From the NCBI RefSeq assembly GCF_027531815.1, contig NZ_JAPZSK010000023.1:1-36233 (forward strand): a DNA stretch of 36,233 nucleotides. Direction: 5' to 3'. Position 1 is the stretch's first letter. Each line of letters starts with the position of its first letter. Position numbers and translations under genes: made by a program. A model generated the notes under the pieces. The model did not search any database and had not been told where the DNA came from. It was given only the letters and a program-made list of their open reading frames with translations. Positions 16,026 through 23,487 of the stretch are shown one piece after another. The DNA comes from Gemmatimonas sp. GTDB lineage: Bacteria; Gemmatimonadota; Gemmatimonadetes; Gemmatimonadales; Gemmatimonadaceae.

Positions 16026-16724
16026 ATGCAGTTTGCATTCGACTTCACGGCCGCCCATGGGCTGGCCACCCTCGTCACCACGGCGCCGGTCACCAGCGAC
16101 CTCCCCGCTTGCGGCACGGTGAATGAGGAGGCAGCGGCCGAGGGGACCGCCAACGACGCCGTCCTGCAGCTGGTACTGCCCCGCGCGGAACGCCTGGCCA
16201 GCCTCGCCTACGTGGCGTGGCCGGTCGAAGGGGTGAGCGTCGACGACCTCACGAACGATCTGGTGCTCGAGGTGCTCGACGCCCTGCCGTTTGCCCCGCG
16301 CCCCCAGACCCCAGCGTTCGATGTTTGGCTCTCGTCCACCCTGATGACGACGACCTACCGCCGCTACACCGCGGCCAAGGCGGAAGCGCGGGCCCACGCC
16401 GACGCGATGCGTGAGCTGGCCGGGGTGAGCACGGCAGCGTGGGACGTCGACGACGAAGACGACGCGATTCAGGCGGCCACGCCCATGACCCCGCGCCCCC
16501 AGCCCGCGCGGCTCACCCTGCAGTCTGTCCTCGCCACGCTGGATGTGGAGGACGCGCGGCTGCTCCGCTGGCGGGCGGACGATGTGACCTGGGAGTGCAT
16601 CGCGCGGCGCCTCGACGTGTGCCCGCGAACAGCGCGTCGGCGCCATGCGGCTGCGCTCGAGCAGGCGCGTCGCATCGCCCGCGGGGCGCCGCAGGACTGG
16701 GCGGTCGTCGACCGCGCCGCCTGA
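16026..16724 (+). CDS. Sigma-70/ECF-like factor carried by the transposition module
   Basis: This 232-aa protein has the two-block layout of small sigma factors. A region-2-like helical block (~50-130) holds SVDDLTNDLVLEVLDALP and then FDVWLSSTLMTTTYRRY, like the AEDLVQEVFL and WL segments of ECF sigmas. An acidic linker follows (DVDDEDD). A region-4-like helix-turn-helix lies at ~160-215, with LLRWRADDVTWECIARRL and then VCPRTARRRHAAALEQAR. The start has GGAG 6 nt upstream. It is the first plus-strand gene of the module and is followed by a strong hairpin. It may drive the GGCA-TAGNCT promoters found in front of several module genes. It is divergent from canonical sigmas, so a general HTH regulator is the main alternative. 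Confidence 0.6.
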   Translation: MQFAFDFTAAHGLATLVTTAPVTSDLPACGTVNEEAAAEGTANDAVLQLVLPRAERLASLAYVAWPVEGVSVDDLTNDLVLEVLDALPFAPRPQTPAFDVWLSSTLMTTTYRRYTAAKAEARAHADAMRELAGVSTAAWDVDDEDDAIQAATPMTPRPQPARLTLQSVLATLDVEDARLLRWRADDVTWECIARRLDVCPRTARRRHAAALEQARRIARGAPQDWAVVDRAA

Positions 16725-16739
16725 GCAGGACCTGTGTTT

Positions 16740-16763
16740 CGCGCCCGGCGAACGCCGGGCGCG
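16740..16763 (+). terminator. Perfect GC hairpin after the sigma-like gene (attenuator/terminator)
   Basis: GCGCCCGGCG (16741-16750) and CGCCGGGCGC (16753-16762) form a perfect 10-bp stem with an AA loop, extended by one more C-G pair. It begins ~16 nt after the stop at 16724 and ends 22 nt before the next ATG. No T-run follows. It probably reduces read-through or stabilises the upstream mRNA. Confidence 0.55.
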
Positions 16764-16785
16764 CGTACCCAACAATCGGAGGCGT

Positions 16786-17934
16786 ATGAGCCAGAGCTTG
16801 AACGATGGGCGGCTGCCGTTCGTGGAGCCCACTGATGGCGCCTGTATCGAAGGGGCGACGTGTGTCCGCGCCACGGAGGACCGCACGAGCCGTCGCGGTA
16901 CGCTGTACCGCCAGATCCTCCTCGGCAATCGGAACGGGCAGTTCGCGCTGAACCTGTTTGCGGATCAGATGGCCGCTTGGAACGGGATCCGTCAGGGGGA
17001 CGGCGTGTGGGTCTCGCTGGTCGGTCGCGCGGGCAGCGGTGGCTACGGGCCCAGCTGGTCGCACGACGGAGTTGTCCGCCTGGACGATGCACACCCCTTT
17101 CGCGACGACCTCCTGCCGCCCTGTCCGGTGCCCGAAGAGGAGCTGCGCGAGCGCTTTGCCGCTCTCGTTGCGCGGATGTCCTCGCCGGCCGCCGCTGTGC
17201 TGGCGGCGGTACTGCGCGAAGTCACCGAGGAGGCCTATTGGCGCGCCCCCGCCGCCCAGCGTCTCCATCACGCTGTCGCCCCGTTCGGGCTCGTGTGGCA
17301 CTCCTGTGAAGTGACCGAGCTGGCGTTGCTGATGGCCACGCTGCCGCGCTACACGGCCATGTTAAACAGGGACGTGTTGATCCTCGGCGGCCTGCTGCAC
17401 GACGTCGGCAAGACGATGGAGTACGCGGTGCAGCCGGGCGTGGGGATCACCCGGGCGCCGGTGGCGGCCTCCCGATACCACACCACGCTGGGCGTCCAGA
17501 TCGTGACCGCGGCCGTCACGCGGGCCGAAGCGGAGTTGGCGGCGGCGGGCACCCCGCGGTGGCTGGTCGATGCGGTCTTGGCTGTGATCGAGAGCCACCA
17601 CGGGATCCGCGAACACGGGTCGCCCACGGCGCCCGCCAGCGCCGAGTCGTGGGTGCTGCACTTGGCGGATATGGCGTCGGCACGCCTCGCGGCGACCTAC
17701 GACGCGTTGGAAACGGCCACGCCCCTCGACGAGCCCACGTGGTACCGCAACGGCCGGGACGTGATCCAGGCGTTCCATGAAGTCGCCGTGGTGCCGGAGC
17801 CCGCGCCGGCGACCGACGCGCCCATCGCCCAGCCGCAGGGCGAGGAGCCGCCCTCCGCGGCCGACCAGCCCAACGACCCGGGGGAGGTCCCGGAGGGCGT
17901 CGTCCGCCTCATCGTCAACACGGAGGATGCGTGA
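16786..17934 (+). CDS. YhaM-like HD-domain 3'-5' exoribonuclease with N-terminal OB fold
   Basis: This 382-aa protein fits the YhaM family of Mn-dependent 3'-to-5' exonucleases acting on RNA and single-stranded DNA. An OB-like beta domain lies at ~25-105, with LYRQILLGNRNGQFALNLF and then GDGVWVSLVGRAG. The HD domain has HH at 161-162, H205-D206 in GGLLHDVGK, HHG at 271-273 followed by an EHGSPTAP-like segment, and a later LHLADMASARL. These are the YhaM metal ligands in order. A ~55-aa acidic/Pro-rich tail ends the protein. ATG 16786 is chosen for GGAGG just upstream; the longer open frame upstream overlaps the sigma-like gene. The stop overlaps the next gene by GTGA. Its place beside a transposase is unusual; it may process nucleic acid ends, but that is inference. 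Confidence 0.8.
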   Translation: MSQSLNDGRLPFVEPTDGACIEGATCVRATEDRTSRRGTLYRQILLGNRNGQFALNLFADQMAAWNGIRQGDGVWVSLVGRAGSGGYGPSWSHDGVVRLDDAHPFRDDLLPPCPVPEEELRERFAALVARMSSPAAAVLAAVLREVTEEAYWRAPAAQRLHHAVAPFGLVWHSCEVTELALLMATLPRYTAMLNRDVLILGGLLHDVGKTMEYAVQPGVGITRAPVAASRYHTTLGVQIVTAAVTRAEAELAAAGTPRWLVDAVLAVIESHHGIREHGSPTAPASAESWVLHLADMASARLAATYDALETATPLDEPTWYRNGRDVIQAFHEVAVVPEPAPATDAPIAQPQGEEPPSAADQPNDPGEVPEGVVRLIVNTEDA

Positions 17935-18326
17935 ACGAGCCCAACCTGCAGGCCCTGCCCACCATACGCCCCCTCGGCGGCGGCCGGGTAGCGATTGATC
18001 TGCACGAGTCGGATCTGACCAAGCTCCGCTGTGAGCTGCTCCTCGCCGCGGCAGACGGCTCCCCGAGCAGCGAGGTGTGGCGGTCGCTCGCCTGGTCCCT
18101 GTCGCCGAGTGAGGACCGCCGCGTGTCGCTCTCCCGGGCCGCGTACACCGAGCTGGTGCGCGTGCTGTGCCGCAGCACGGTTACGCGCCGCATCGCCCAC
18201 ACCCACGCCCGGCGCCTCGAGTTGGCCCGCGTGCTGGTCCCGGTGCTGGGCCCCGCGGTGCACGAGGCGGTCCGCGCGGAGTGCCGCGCCCTGCGCGCCG
18301 ACCGCAAGCGCGCCGCCGGCGGCTGA
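17931..18326 (+). CDS. Hypothetical protein coupled to the HD nuclease gene
   Basis: This 131-aa protein is unrecognised. The GTG start overlaps the upstream stop (GTGA) and GGAGG lies 4 nt before it. The first ~45 residues contain a strand-turn segment (GGRVAIDLHESDLTKLRCELLLAA). The C-terminal half is a long basic amphipathic helix region rich in Arg and Ala, ending in RKRAAGG. There is no signal peptide, membrane segment or Cys cluster. Translational coupling suggests it works with the HD nuclease, perhaps as a nucleic-acid-binding partner; this is context only. Confidence 0.65.
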   Translation: MNEPNLQALPTIRPLGGGRVAIDLHESDLTKLRCELLLAAADGSPSSEVWRSLAWSLSPSEDRRVSLSRAAYTELVRVLCRSTVTRRIAHTHARRLELARVLVPVLGPAVHEAVRAECRALRADRKRAAGG

Positions 18327-18374
18327 CGGCGAGGGCCCCGGCCGGCCCTCAATCCGGGGGCCGGCTGGCATTCC

Positions 18375-18401
18375 GGCAATCTGGCGGAGATGCGCTAGTC
18401 T
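18375..18401 (+). promoter_or_regulatory. Promoter P1 of the transposase operon
   Basis: GGCA (18375-18378), 17-nt spacer, TAGTCT (18396-18401). The -35 hexamer as CCGGCA matches TTGACA at only 3 of 6. The layout is shared with P2 and with the minus-strand promoter at 15633-15661. Confidence 0.45.
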
Positions 18402-18447
18402 CGCCGCGCCCATGCTCGCCCCCAGTCCGGAGGCCGGCGGGCATCGT

Positions 18448-18474
18448 GGCAGCTTGGCGGAGATGCGCTAGGCT
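18448..18474 (+). promoter_or_regulatory. Promoter P2 of the transposase operon
   Basis: GGCA (18448-18451), 17-nt spacer, TAGGCT (18469-18474). The -35 as GTGGCA matches TTGACA at 4 of 6. It is the nearer of the two tandem promoters; the start codon is 46 nt downstream of the -10 box. Confidence 0.5.
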
Positions 18475-18519
18475 CGCCGCGCTCGCCGATGGTCCTCCGT
18501 TCCTCAACACGACGAATCC

Positions 18520-19839
18520 ATGAAAAAACGCGCTGCTCGCCAGTCCGGAAAGAAAGGCTCCTCGCGCCGCCGCCCCACCGCCCCCCGCTCGCGTCGTCGG
18601 CGCGCGGGGGCGGCCCGTGGACGGTCGTCGACCCAATCGCAGCAGGCCCCTCGCGGCGGTCCTCGCAAGACCATGGAGGAGGCGCCCGAAGCGCACCAGC
18701 GGATCGCCCTGACGAAACAGGGGCTCGTCGAGGAGGTGCTGCTTCGCCGGGATACGCTTGGCCTCAACGGTGCCATCAATTTCGTGTGCGACGAATTCGT
18801 CGGCCTGGACGATGAGCCGGTGTCCCCGACCTCCCTGCGCCGCTGGGTCGAGCAGTATGACGCCCACGGCCTGGCCGGACTGCTGCGCCAGCAGCGCACG
18901 GACCGCGGCCTCCGTCGGTCGCTCGACGCGCTCGCCGCCCGGCACCGCCTGAACGCGGACGCGCTCGAACGCTTCATGCACAACACGCTGATCACCGGGC
19001 GCGGGAGCGCCGCGGTGCTGTTCGAGGCGCTCACCGAGACTTGGTCCCGCGTCCCATGGAATCAAAAGACGGTACAACGGTGGGCCCGTCTGTGGAAAGC
19101 CGAGAACCCGCACCTGCTCAAGATGGTGCAGGAGGGCGAGGGGCGGTTCCTCGACCACTGCGCCCTGTATCTGGGGTGGAGCGAGATCGCGCCGCTGGCC
19201 TGGGCACTCCTCGACTCCACCCAGCTGGATAAGCGCGTCACCCTGCCCCCTGGCCACCCGCAGGAGGGGGCGGTGGTCCGGCCCTGGGTGTCGTTGATGC
19301 TGGACCTCGGGTCTCGCGCGGCGGTGACGTTTGAGATCACGCTCACGCCACCCACCCCGGCGACCATGAAAAGCCTCTTGCGGCGCGCGTGGTGTGCCGG
19401 GGAGAACTGGCAGGGCTTGCCCACGGTGCCGCTGCCGCAGCACGTCCGCGTCGATGCCGGCTCGGAGCACAAGGGCGCGTTCCAGGAGGCCCTCGCGGCG
19501 TTTGGGCTCGACAAGCGTGTCCCCAAAGGGATGCCCGAACGCCAAGCCCATATCGAGCGCGCGGTGAAGACCGTGTTCGGCGATGCCGTGCGCGGCCGCC
19601 CGGGGTGGACCGCGGTTGAACGGGTTGCTGATGAGACGGATACCTCCACCCGCGAGCATGCCCGCAGCAAAAACGCTGAACGCGAGGCCCGGCGGAACGA
19701 GACCCCCAAGAAGAACCTGATGACGCTCACGGAGTGCACCGAACGGATTCGGCAAATCGTGCTGCGCTACAACGCGCAGCTCCATAGCGGCCTCGCGCAG
19801 GAGTACCGCGACCGCGTCGCGGCCTCCCAGGTCGCCTAA
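18520..19839 (+). CDS. Mu/Tn7-type DDE transposase, catalytic subunit (lacks its C-terminal barrel)
   Basis: This 439-aa protein would cut and join transposon ends. It has a basic N-terminal tail (~1-50) and helix-turn-helix-like DNA-binding segments at ~60-190 (PTSLRRWVEQYDAHGLAGLL; later NQKTVQRWARLW). An rve-type catalytic core follows with D232 (LLDSTQLD), D312 (RVDAGSEH) and E346 (QAHIERAVKTVFG). All three acidic residues are present, with D-to-E spacing close to the usual DDE range. It ends soon after YNAQLHSGL, the position where MuA/TnsB/TniA proteins continue into the Mu C-terminal beta-barrel. That barrel is encoded by the next ORF, starting 14 bp downstream in another frame. The family's usual length is ~550-700 aa. 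ATG 18520 has no clear ribosome binding site; 18673 is an alternative. Confidence 0.85.
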   Translation: MKKRAARQSGKKGSSRRRPTAPRSRRRRAGAARGRSSTQSQQAPRGGPRKTMEEAPEAHQRIALTKQGLVEEVLLRRDTLGLNGAINFVCDEFVGLDDEPVSPTSLRRWVEQYDAHGLAGLLRQQRTDRGLRRSLDALAARHRLNADALERFMHNTLITGRGSAAVLFEALTETWSRVPWNQKTVQRWARLWKAENPHLLKMVQEGEGRFLDHCALYLGWSEIAPLAWALLDSTQLDKRVTLPPGHPQEGAVVRPWVSLMLDLGSRAAVTFEITLTPPTPATMKSLLRRAWCAGENWQGLPTVPLPQHVRVDAGSEHKGAFQEALAAFGLDKRVPKGMPERQAHIERAVKTVFGDAVRGRPGWTAVERVADETDTSTREHARSKNAEREARRNETPKKNLMTLTECTERIRQIVLRYNAQLHSGLAQEYRDRVAASQVA

Positions 19840-19852
19840 CCCCACGCGTCCC

Positions 19853-20701
19853 ATGCCACGTCAGACTCACAACCACTCCGCGCCGAACACGTCGCGGTTC
19901 ACGCCCCAGTTCGTCCTGACGGACGCCCTCGCGCTGCGCGCGAGGGCGGTGGGTCCGCTCCAGGCCCCTGACCCGCTCCTCTTCCTGCACGAGGTCCTGC
20001 GGGTGGTGGACAAGGATGGCATCGACATCGCGGGAGTCCGTTTCATGAGTCCCGCGCTGCTGCCATTTGTGGGTACGAAGGTGAAGCTGCCGGTTCGGTA
20101 TGACGCGGCGGCCGCCAATCGCCGGCAACTGACGCGGGTGTTCGTGATCATCGAAGCGACTCGCGACCGGTCGCGGAGCGTCATTGAGTGCCTGCCACGC
20201 CCGTATGTGCGCGAGACCACCGACCGCGAGGGGTTCGAGGCCGAATCGCGCCGGTACCGCGAGTCGCTCAAGCAACAGGTCGAGGAGGCCGTCGAGGCCA
20301 CGGCCCGTCGTCGCGGCGGCCACGCGGCCGGTCAACGCCAACGGGATCTCCACAACACGCGCCGGCATCAGGGGCGCGCTGGGCAGGAGCAGTCCGGCTA
20401 CGGCCCGCCGCGTCCTGAGGTGGAGGCGGGGGTGCGGAAGGCCGCCAAGGCCAAGCTCGAGAAAAAGCTCGAGAAGCTGGACCCCACGGCGAGGGCCAAG
20501 GCCAAGACGAAGGGCAAGGCTGAGACCAAGGCCAAGACCGAGTCGAAGTCGAAGCCCGGCGCCGGCCGCGCGAAAAAGTCAGCGGGCACACGCCGCCAGT
20601 CGACGGGACGTAAGGCCCCCGGCGCCGACAGCGCATTCAGCGCGTGGAGCCAGCTGGGCAAGGCGGCGGACAGCAAGTCGAACCGTAAGCGCCCGACCTG
20701 A
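19853..20701 (+). CDS. Mu-transposase C-terminal domain protein (second half of a split transposase)
   Basis: This 282-aa protein carries, at ~53-101, the Mu C-terminal beta-barrel signature. DGIDIAGVRFMSPALL is followed by GTKVKLPVRYD and RVFVIIE. In TnsB and MuA the same module reads like GIRF-Y-SP-L---G--V-VRYDP---V-V. A charged helix follows (~120-170), and the C-terminal ~70 residues are a Lys/Ala/Thr-rich tail. In MuA and TnsB the extreme C-terminus contacts MuB/TnsC, and the next gene here is that ATPase. ATG 19853 lies 14 bp after the catalytic ORF's stop in a different frame. Reading this frame upstream gives no family-like sequence, so I treat it as a separate subunit and not a frameshifted tail. 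No good ribosome binding site is visible. Confidence 0.8.
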   Translation: MPRQTHNHSAPNTSRFTPQFVLTDALALRARAVGPLQAPDPLLFLHEVLRVVDKDGIDIAGVRFMSPALLPFVGTKVKLPVRYDAAAANRRQLTRVFVIIEATRDRSRSVIECLPRPYVRETTDREGFEAESRRYRESLKQQVEEAVEATARRRGGHAAGQRQRDLHNTRRHQGRAGQEQSGYGPPRPEVEAGVRKAAKAKLEKKLEKLDPTARAKAKTKGKAETKAKTESKSKPGAGRAKKSAGTRRQSTGRKAPGADSAFSAWSQLGKAADSKSNRKRPT

Positions 20702-20748
20702 CAGCAGCCCGTCGCCGGGGGCACGCTGGAGCACCTCAACCGGACCGC

Positions 20749-21546
20749 ATGACCCACATCCCGAAACTCGTTCCGCTCCCGTGGCACCCGGCGGCCCTCG
20801 CGCTCCTCGACGAGGTGCGCGCCGGGCACGAGCGCGCCTGGATTGTCGGCCCCAAAGGCGTTGGCAAATCGTACCTGCTCAAGGCTCGCGCGCTCGCGAC
20901 TGCCACCGAACCGCGACGCTTCGTCTACACCTCGGTGGGGGCCGTGCGTTCGGGCACCGGCGTGTTGTGCACGGTGCTCGACGCAATTCACGGCGTGCAG
21001 CCAACGGTGAACAGTCTGCTGGGATCGGTCAGTGACCGCGCGCGGCGCCGCGGCGCGACCTACCTCCTGCAGCTGTGCGCGGATGAACTGCACCTGCGCA
21101 ACGTGGGCGCCGTGCTGGTGGACGAGGCCCCGCAGCTCGCGACCCCCGCGCTGATCCACGTGACCCAACTGGTGGACCACTGCCGGGACCGGCACCAGCA
21201 CCCGCTGGGGCTCGCGTTCGTCAGCACCACCACCGAACTCGCCGCGCTGCAGGCAAGTGGGGAACTTGGGCAACGGCTCTCGACGCTGCTGCCGATTCCG
21301 CCGCTCGCACCGGGGGACGTGGAGTGGGTGATCGCGCAGCTCAGCCCCGCGGTGAGTCGGGTGCTCGGGAAGGCGGGGGGACGACGGGCGGAGGCGGTGT
21401 TGTTGCGCCTGACTGAAGAGGTCGACGGCCGTGTTCGGCCGCTCGCGGAAATCGTGTACCGCGCGGAGCGCCTGGCGCGTGCCGAGGGACGTGCCGTGGC
21501 CCTCGAGCATGTGGTGCTGGCCATCGCGATGCAAGCGAAAAGATGA
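20749..21546 (+). CDS. TnsC/TniB/MuB-like AAA ATPase
   Basis: This 265-aa protein has a Walker A, GPKGVGKS, at 34-41 and a Walker B, AVLVDEAP, with D125-E126. The sensor-1-like FVSTTTEL follows, and then a C-terminal helical lid. Size and order fit the TnsC/TniB/MuB transposition regulators, which bind target DNA and activate the transposase. It lies directly after the two transposase ORFs, as in Tn7, Tn5053 and Mu-type elements. The stop overlaps the next start (ATGA at 21543). There is no obvious ribosome binding site for its own ATG, so translation may depend on upstream ribosomes 47 nt away. IstB/DnaA-type ATPases are the main alternative, but the position favours TnsC/TniB. Confidence 0.85.
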   Translation: MTHIPKLVPLPWHPAALALLDEVRAGHERAWIVGPKGVGKSYLLKARALATATEPRRFVYTSVGAVRSGTGVLCTVLDAIHGVQPTVNSLLGSVSDRARRRGATYLLQLCADELHLRNVGAVLVDEAPQLATPALIHVTQLVDHCRDRHQHPLGLAFVSTTTELAALQASGELGQRLSTLLPIPPLAPGDVEWVIAQLSPAVSRVLGKAGGRRAEAVLLRLTEEVDGRVRPLAEIVYRAERLARAEGRAVALEHVVLAIAMQAKR

Positions 21547-23375
21547 TGCGGCGCTGGGACGAACGCATCGCCACGGCCGCGGAACGCGCGGGCCGTGGGC
21601 GCCCATGGTTCGGGTTTCCCGAACTCCGTCGCGAACTCGTCATCCTCGGCGACGGCGCCACGCCCAACGGCGGGACGCTGCGCCGCACCCTGCGCGCATT
21701 GCAGCCGTCGCTGTTGCTGCCGGTGCCGCCGGGGGTGTGGTTCGTGGCCGAGGCGGACGAGATCACGCGGCGAGGCCGTCGCGTGGGGAGCCCGCGCTAT
21801 CGCCTCGTTGGACAAGCCGTGGAGGGGGATGATCCGGCGTTCCTGGACGATGCGGGTCGCGTCCTGGTGGCGCTGTACGTGGCGAGCGGACTCGCGGCCA
21901 CGCCCTACGTGCCGACACAGCTGGTCACCGATGTGCTGCACGCCGAACTGGCCTTGACGCTCGAGACGCGCCAGCAGACGTCCATGCTGCTACAACGGCT
22001 GGCCCACGACTTCCCCCTCCTGGTGGATCAGGACCGTGGACGGGGCCGCACGGCGCTGTGGGGCGCTGTGGGGGTGCTGCGGGAGGTCTGGCGCGACCGC
22101 GTCGACGAATGGGCCGAGCAGCTCGGGCCGCGTCTGGTGCGGAGCAGGCGCCTCGCGCAGGAGGGGGCGCGTTCGGCGGCGGAGCTGGCGGTGCGCGTGG
22201 TGGAGCTGGTCGAGCAGCGCGTGCGGGATGCGCAGTGGCCGAATGGCCGGCCCGTGTCGCTGCGGCGGATCACCGAGCAGATCAGCGTGGCGCGGTGTAC
22301 GACGAGCTCAGACGAGACCGACGAACACTTGGTGCGTCTCGCCGAGATCCTGCAGCGCCGGGATCGCGATCTCGGCGAGGCGCTGCGGTCGGCCTGTCGG
22401 GTGCAGTACACCAATGGCAGACGGGCGCGCGCGCCGCAGCTGGTGGCGCTGCATCCGCTGGGGCAGGAGAACGCGTCGTATGCATCGATCTCGCTCCCGC
22501 GGGCGGTCCGCGCGGCGTGGGTGCCGTGGCGTGACCTGCAGGCGCGGTGCAATCGCGCGGCGTTTCGTCGGCTCGAGCAGGAGCGGATCGCGATCCGGGC
22601 CCTGCGCGGGGCGGACGACCCACATCTGGCGATATTGGCCGCGGTGCGTGAAGTGCTCGCCGTGCGCGAACTGGCGGCGATGCGTCGCGCCGTGGCGGAG
22701 ATGCTGCCGTTGGCGTCGGCGGTGTCGTCGGCGCTGGAGGAGCGCCGGCGGGCGCTGCACCACGCCGCGGAGCGCGCGGCCGTCGGCTGGCCCGAGTTGG
22801 CCACGGCCGAGTCGCGGGCGAGAGCGCTCCTACGCCCGTCGCGGCTCGCGCTCGATGCCGTCTGCGATGTGCCCCGGCCCACGATGCCCATCGCGCAGTT
22901 CGCCGCGCTGACGCCCGCGTTCAAACGCGGGACGCTGAGCGATGGCGTGCTGGCCGCCAACGCGATCACCGTGCGCAAGGTGCGCGACCCGCGTGGCCGA
23001 CGCTCCGCCGTGGGGCAGGGCAGGACCCCGAAGTACCGGTTGGATCGGGTCGACGCCCTCGAGTACCTCGTCGAGAGCACGGGGGCGCCGGGGCGCACGC
23101 TGTTCATTGCTGGCGCCCGGTTGCTTGGGCCGTGGCTCGCCGAGATCGCCCTGGTTCGTCCGCTGCTGTCGCATGGTAATGCGGACGTCCGCAATGGGGC
23201 GCTGGGGGCCGTCCTCCTGCTGGGGGACCTCGGGCTGGCCGAGCGCACCCTCCGGCAGCGGGAGAAGGCGGCGAGCCCCGCCACGCGGCTCGACCGCGAG
23301 GCCGCCACGGCCGCCCGCTGGTGGATGGCCCGGCTCGCCGGACCGGGCGGCAGGCAGGGGGCGTCAGGACGGTGA
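21543..23375 (+). CDS. Unknown 610-aa protein in the target-selector (TniQ/TnsD) position
   Basis: I do not recognise a family. The start ATG overlaps the TnsC-like stop (ATGA), so the two products are made together. Residues ~1-95 look like a winged helix with a basic wing (GFPELRRELVIL, TLRRTLRALQPSLLLP, GVWFVAEADEI). A second helical DNA-binding-like region lies at ~120-180. The segment at ~455-510 (TLSDGVLAANAITVRKV, then KYRLDRVDALEYLV) resembles a short DNA-binding domain. The C-terminus (~530-590) has HEAT-like helices. There is no Cys/His zinc-finger cluster as in TniQ/TnsD. Position suggests it chooses the target or recognises ends. The stop TGA lies in TGAACCGCCCCG, a 12-mer identical to the IS3 tip, so a 3' truncation by an old insertion is possible. 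Confidence 0.65.
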   Translation: MMRRWDERIATAAERAGRGRPWFGFPELRRELVILGDGATPNGGTLRRTLRALQPSLLLPVPPGVWFVAEADEITRRGRRVGSPRYRLVGQAVEGDDPAFLDDAGRVLVALYVASGLAATPYVPTQLVTDVLHAELALTLETRQQTSMLLQRLAHDFPLLVDQDRGRGRTALWGAVGVLREVWRDRVDEWAEQLGPRLVRSRRLAQEGARSAAELAVRVVELVEQRVRDAQWPNGRPVSLRRITEQISVARCTTSSDETDEHLVRLAEILQRRDRDLGEALRSACRVQYTNGRRARAPQLVALHPLGQENASYASISLPRAVRAAWVPWRDLQARCNRAAFRRLEQERIAIRALRGADDPHLAILAAVREVLAVRELAAMRRAVAEMLPLASAVSSALEERRRALHHAAERAAVGWPELATAESRARALLRPSRLALDAVCDVPRPTMPIAQFAALTPAFKRGTLSDGVLAANAITVRKVRDPRGRRSAVGQGRTPKYRLDRVDALEYLVESTGAPGRTLFIAGARLLGPWLAEIALVRPLLSHGNADVRNGALGAVLLLGDLGLAERTLRQREKAASPATRLDREAATAARWWMARLAGPGGRQGASGR

Positions 23376-23398
23376 ACCGCCCCGTCCGGTGCCCCCGC

Positions 23399-23427
23399 GG
23401 CAATCACCCCCACAGCGCTCCTAGACT
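23399..23427 (+). promoter_or_regulatory. Candidate promoter for the coiled-coil protein gene (GGCA-19-TAGACT)
   Basis: GGCA (23399-23402) is followed by a 19-nt spacer and TAGACT (23422-23427). The ATG is at 23488 with AGGAGG 5 nt upstream. The spacer is 2 nt longer than in the three other module promoters, so this is the weakest of the set. Confidence 0.4.
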
Positions 23428-23487
23428 CGGTGTGCAGAGGGTCGGAGATGCCGGCCACTGCGCTACCCGAAACGCCAGGAGGCGTTG

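Larger units (their letters stand above)
18351..18483 (+). repeat. Tandem ~60-bp direct repeat (73-bp period) carrying two promoters
   Basis: Units 18351-18410 and 18424-18483 match at 49 of 60 positions. Both contain GGCGGAGATGCGCTAG followed by CTCGCCGCGC. Each unit includes a GGCA-17-TAGNCT promoter-like pair. They end ~37 bp before the transposase ATG. The divergent part covers the -35 flank and the conserved part covers the spacer and -10, so selection is on the promoter or on a bound protein. They could also be transposase-binding sites. Confidence 0.65.

Noticed and set aside
15652-16122. 156-aa plus-strand ORF before the sigma-like gene
   Set aside because: Pro/Arg/Ser-rich low-complexity frame overlapping a better supported gene; typical GC-rich spurious ORF.
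19800-19860. Frameshift joining the two transposase ORFs
   Set aside because: The upstream extension of the second frame is low-complexity and the first ORF ends cleanly, so I kept two genes; sequencing error cannot be fully excluded.
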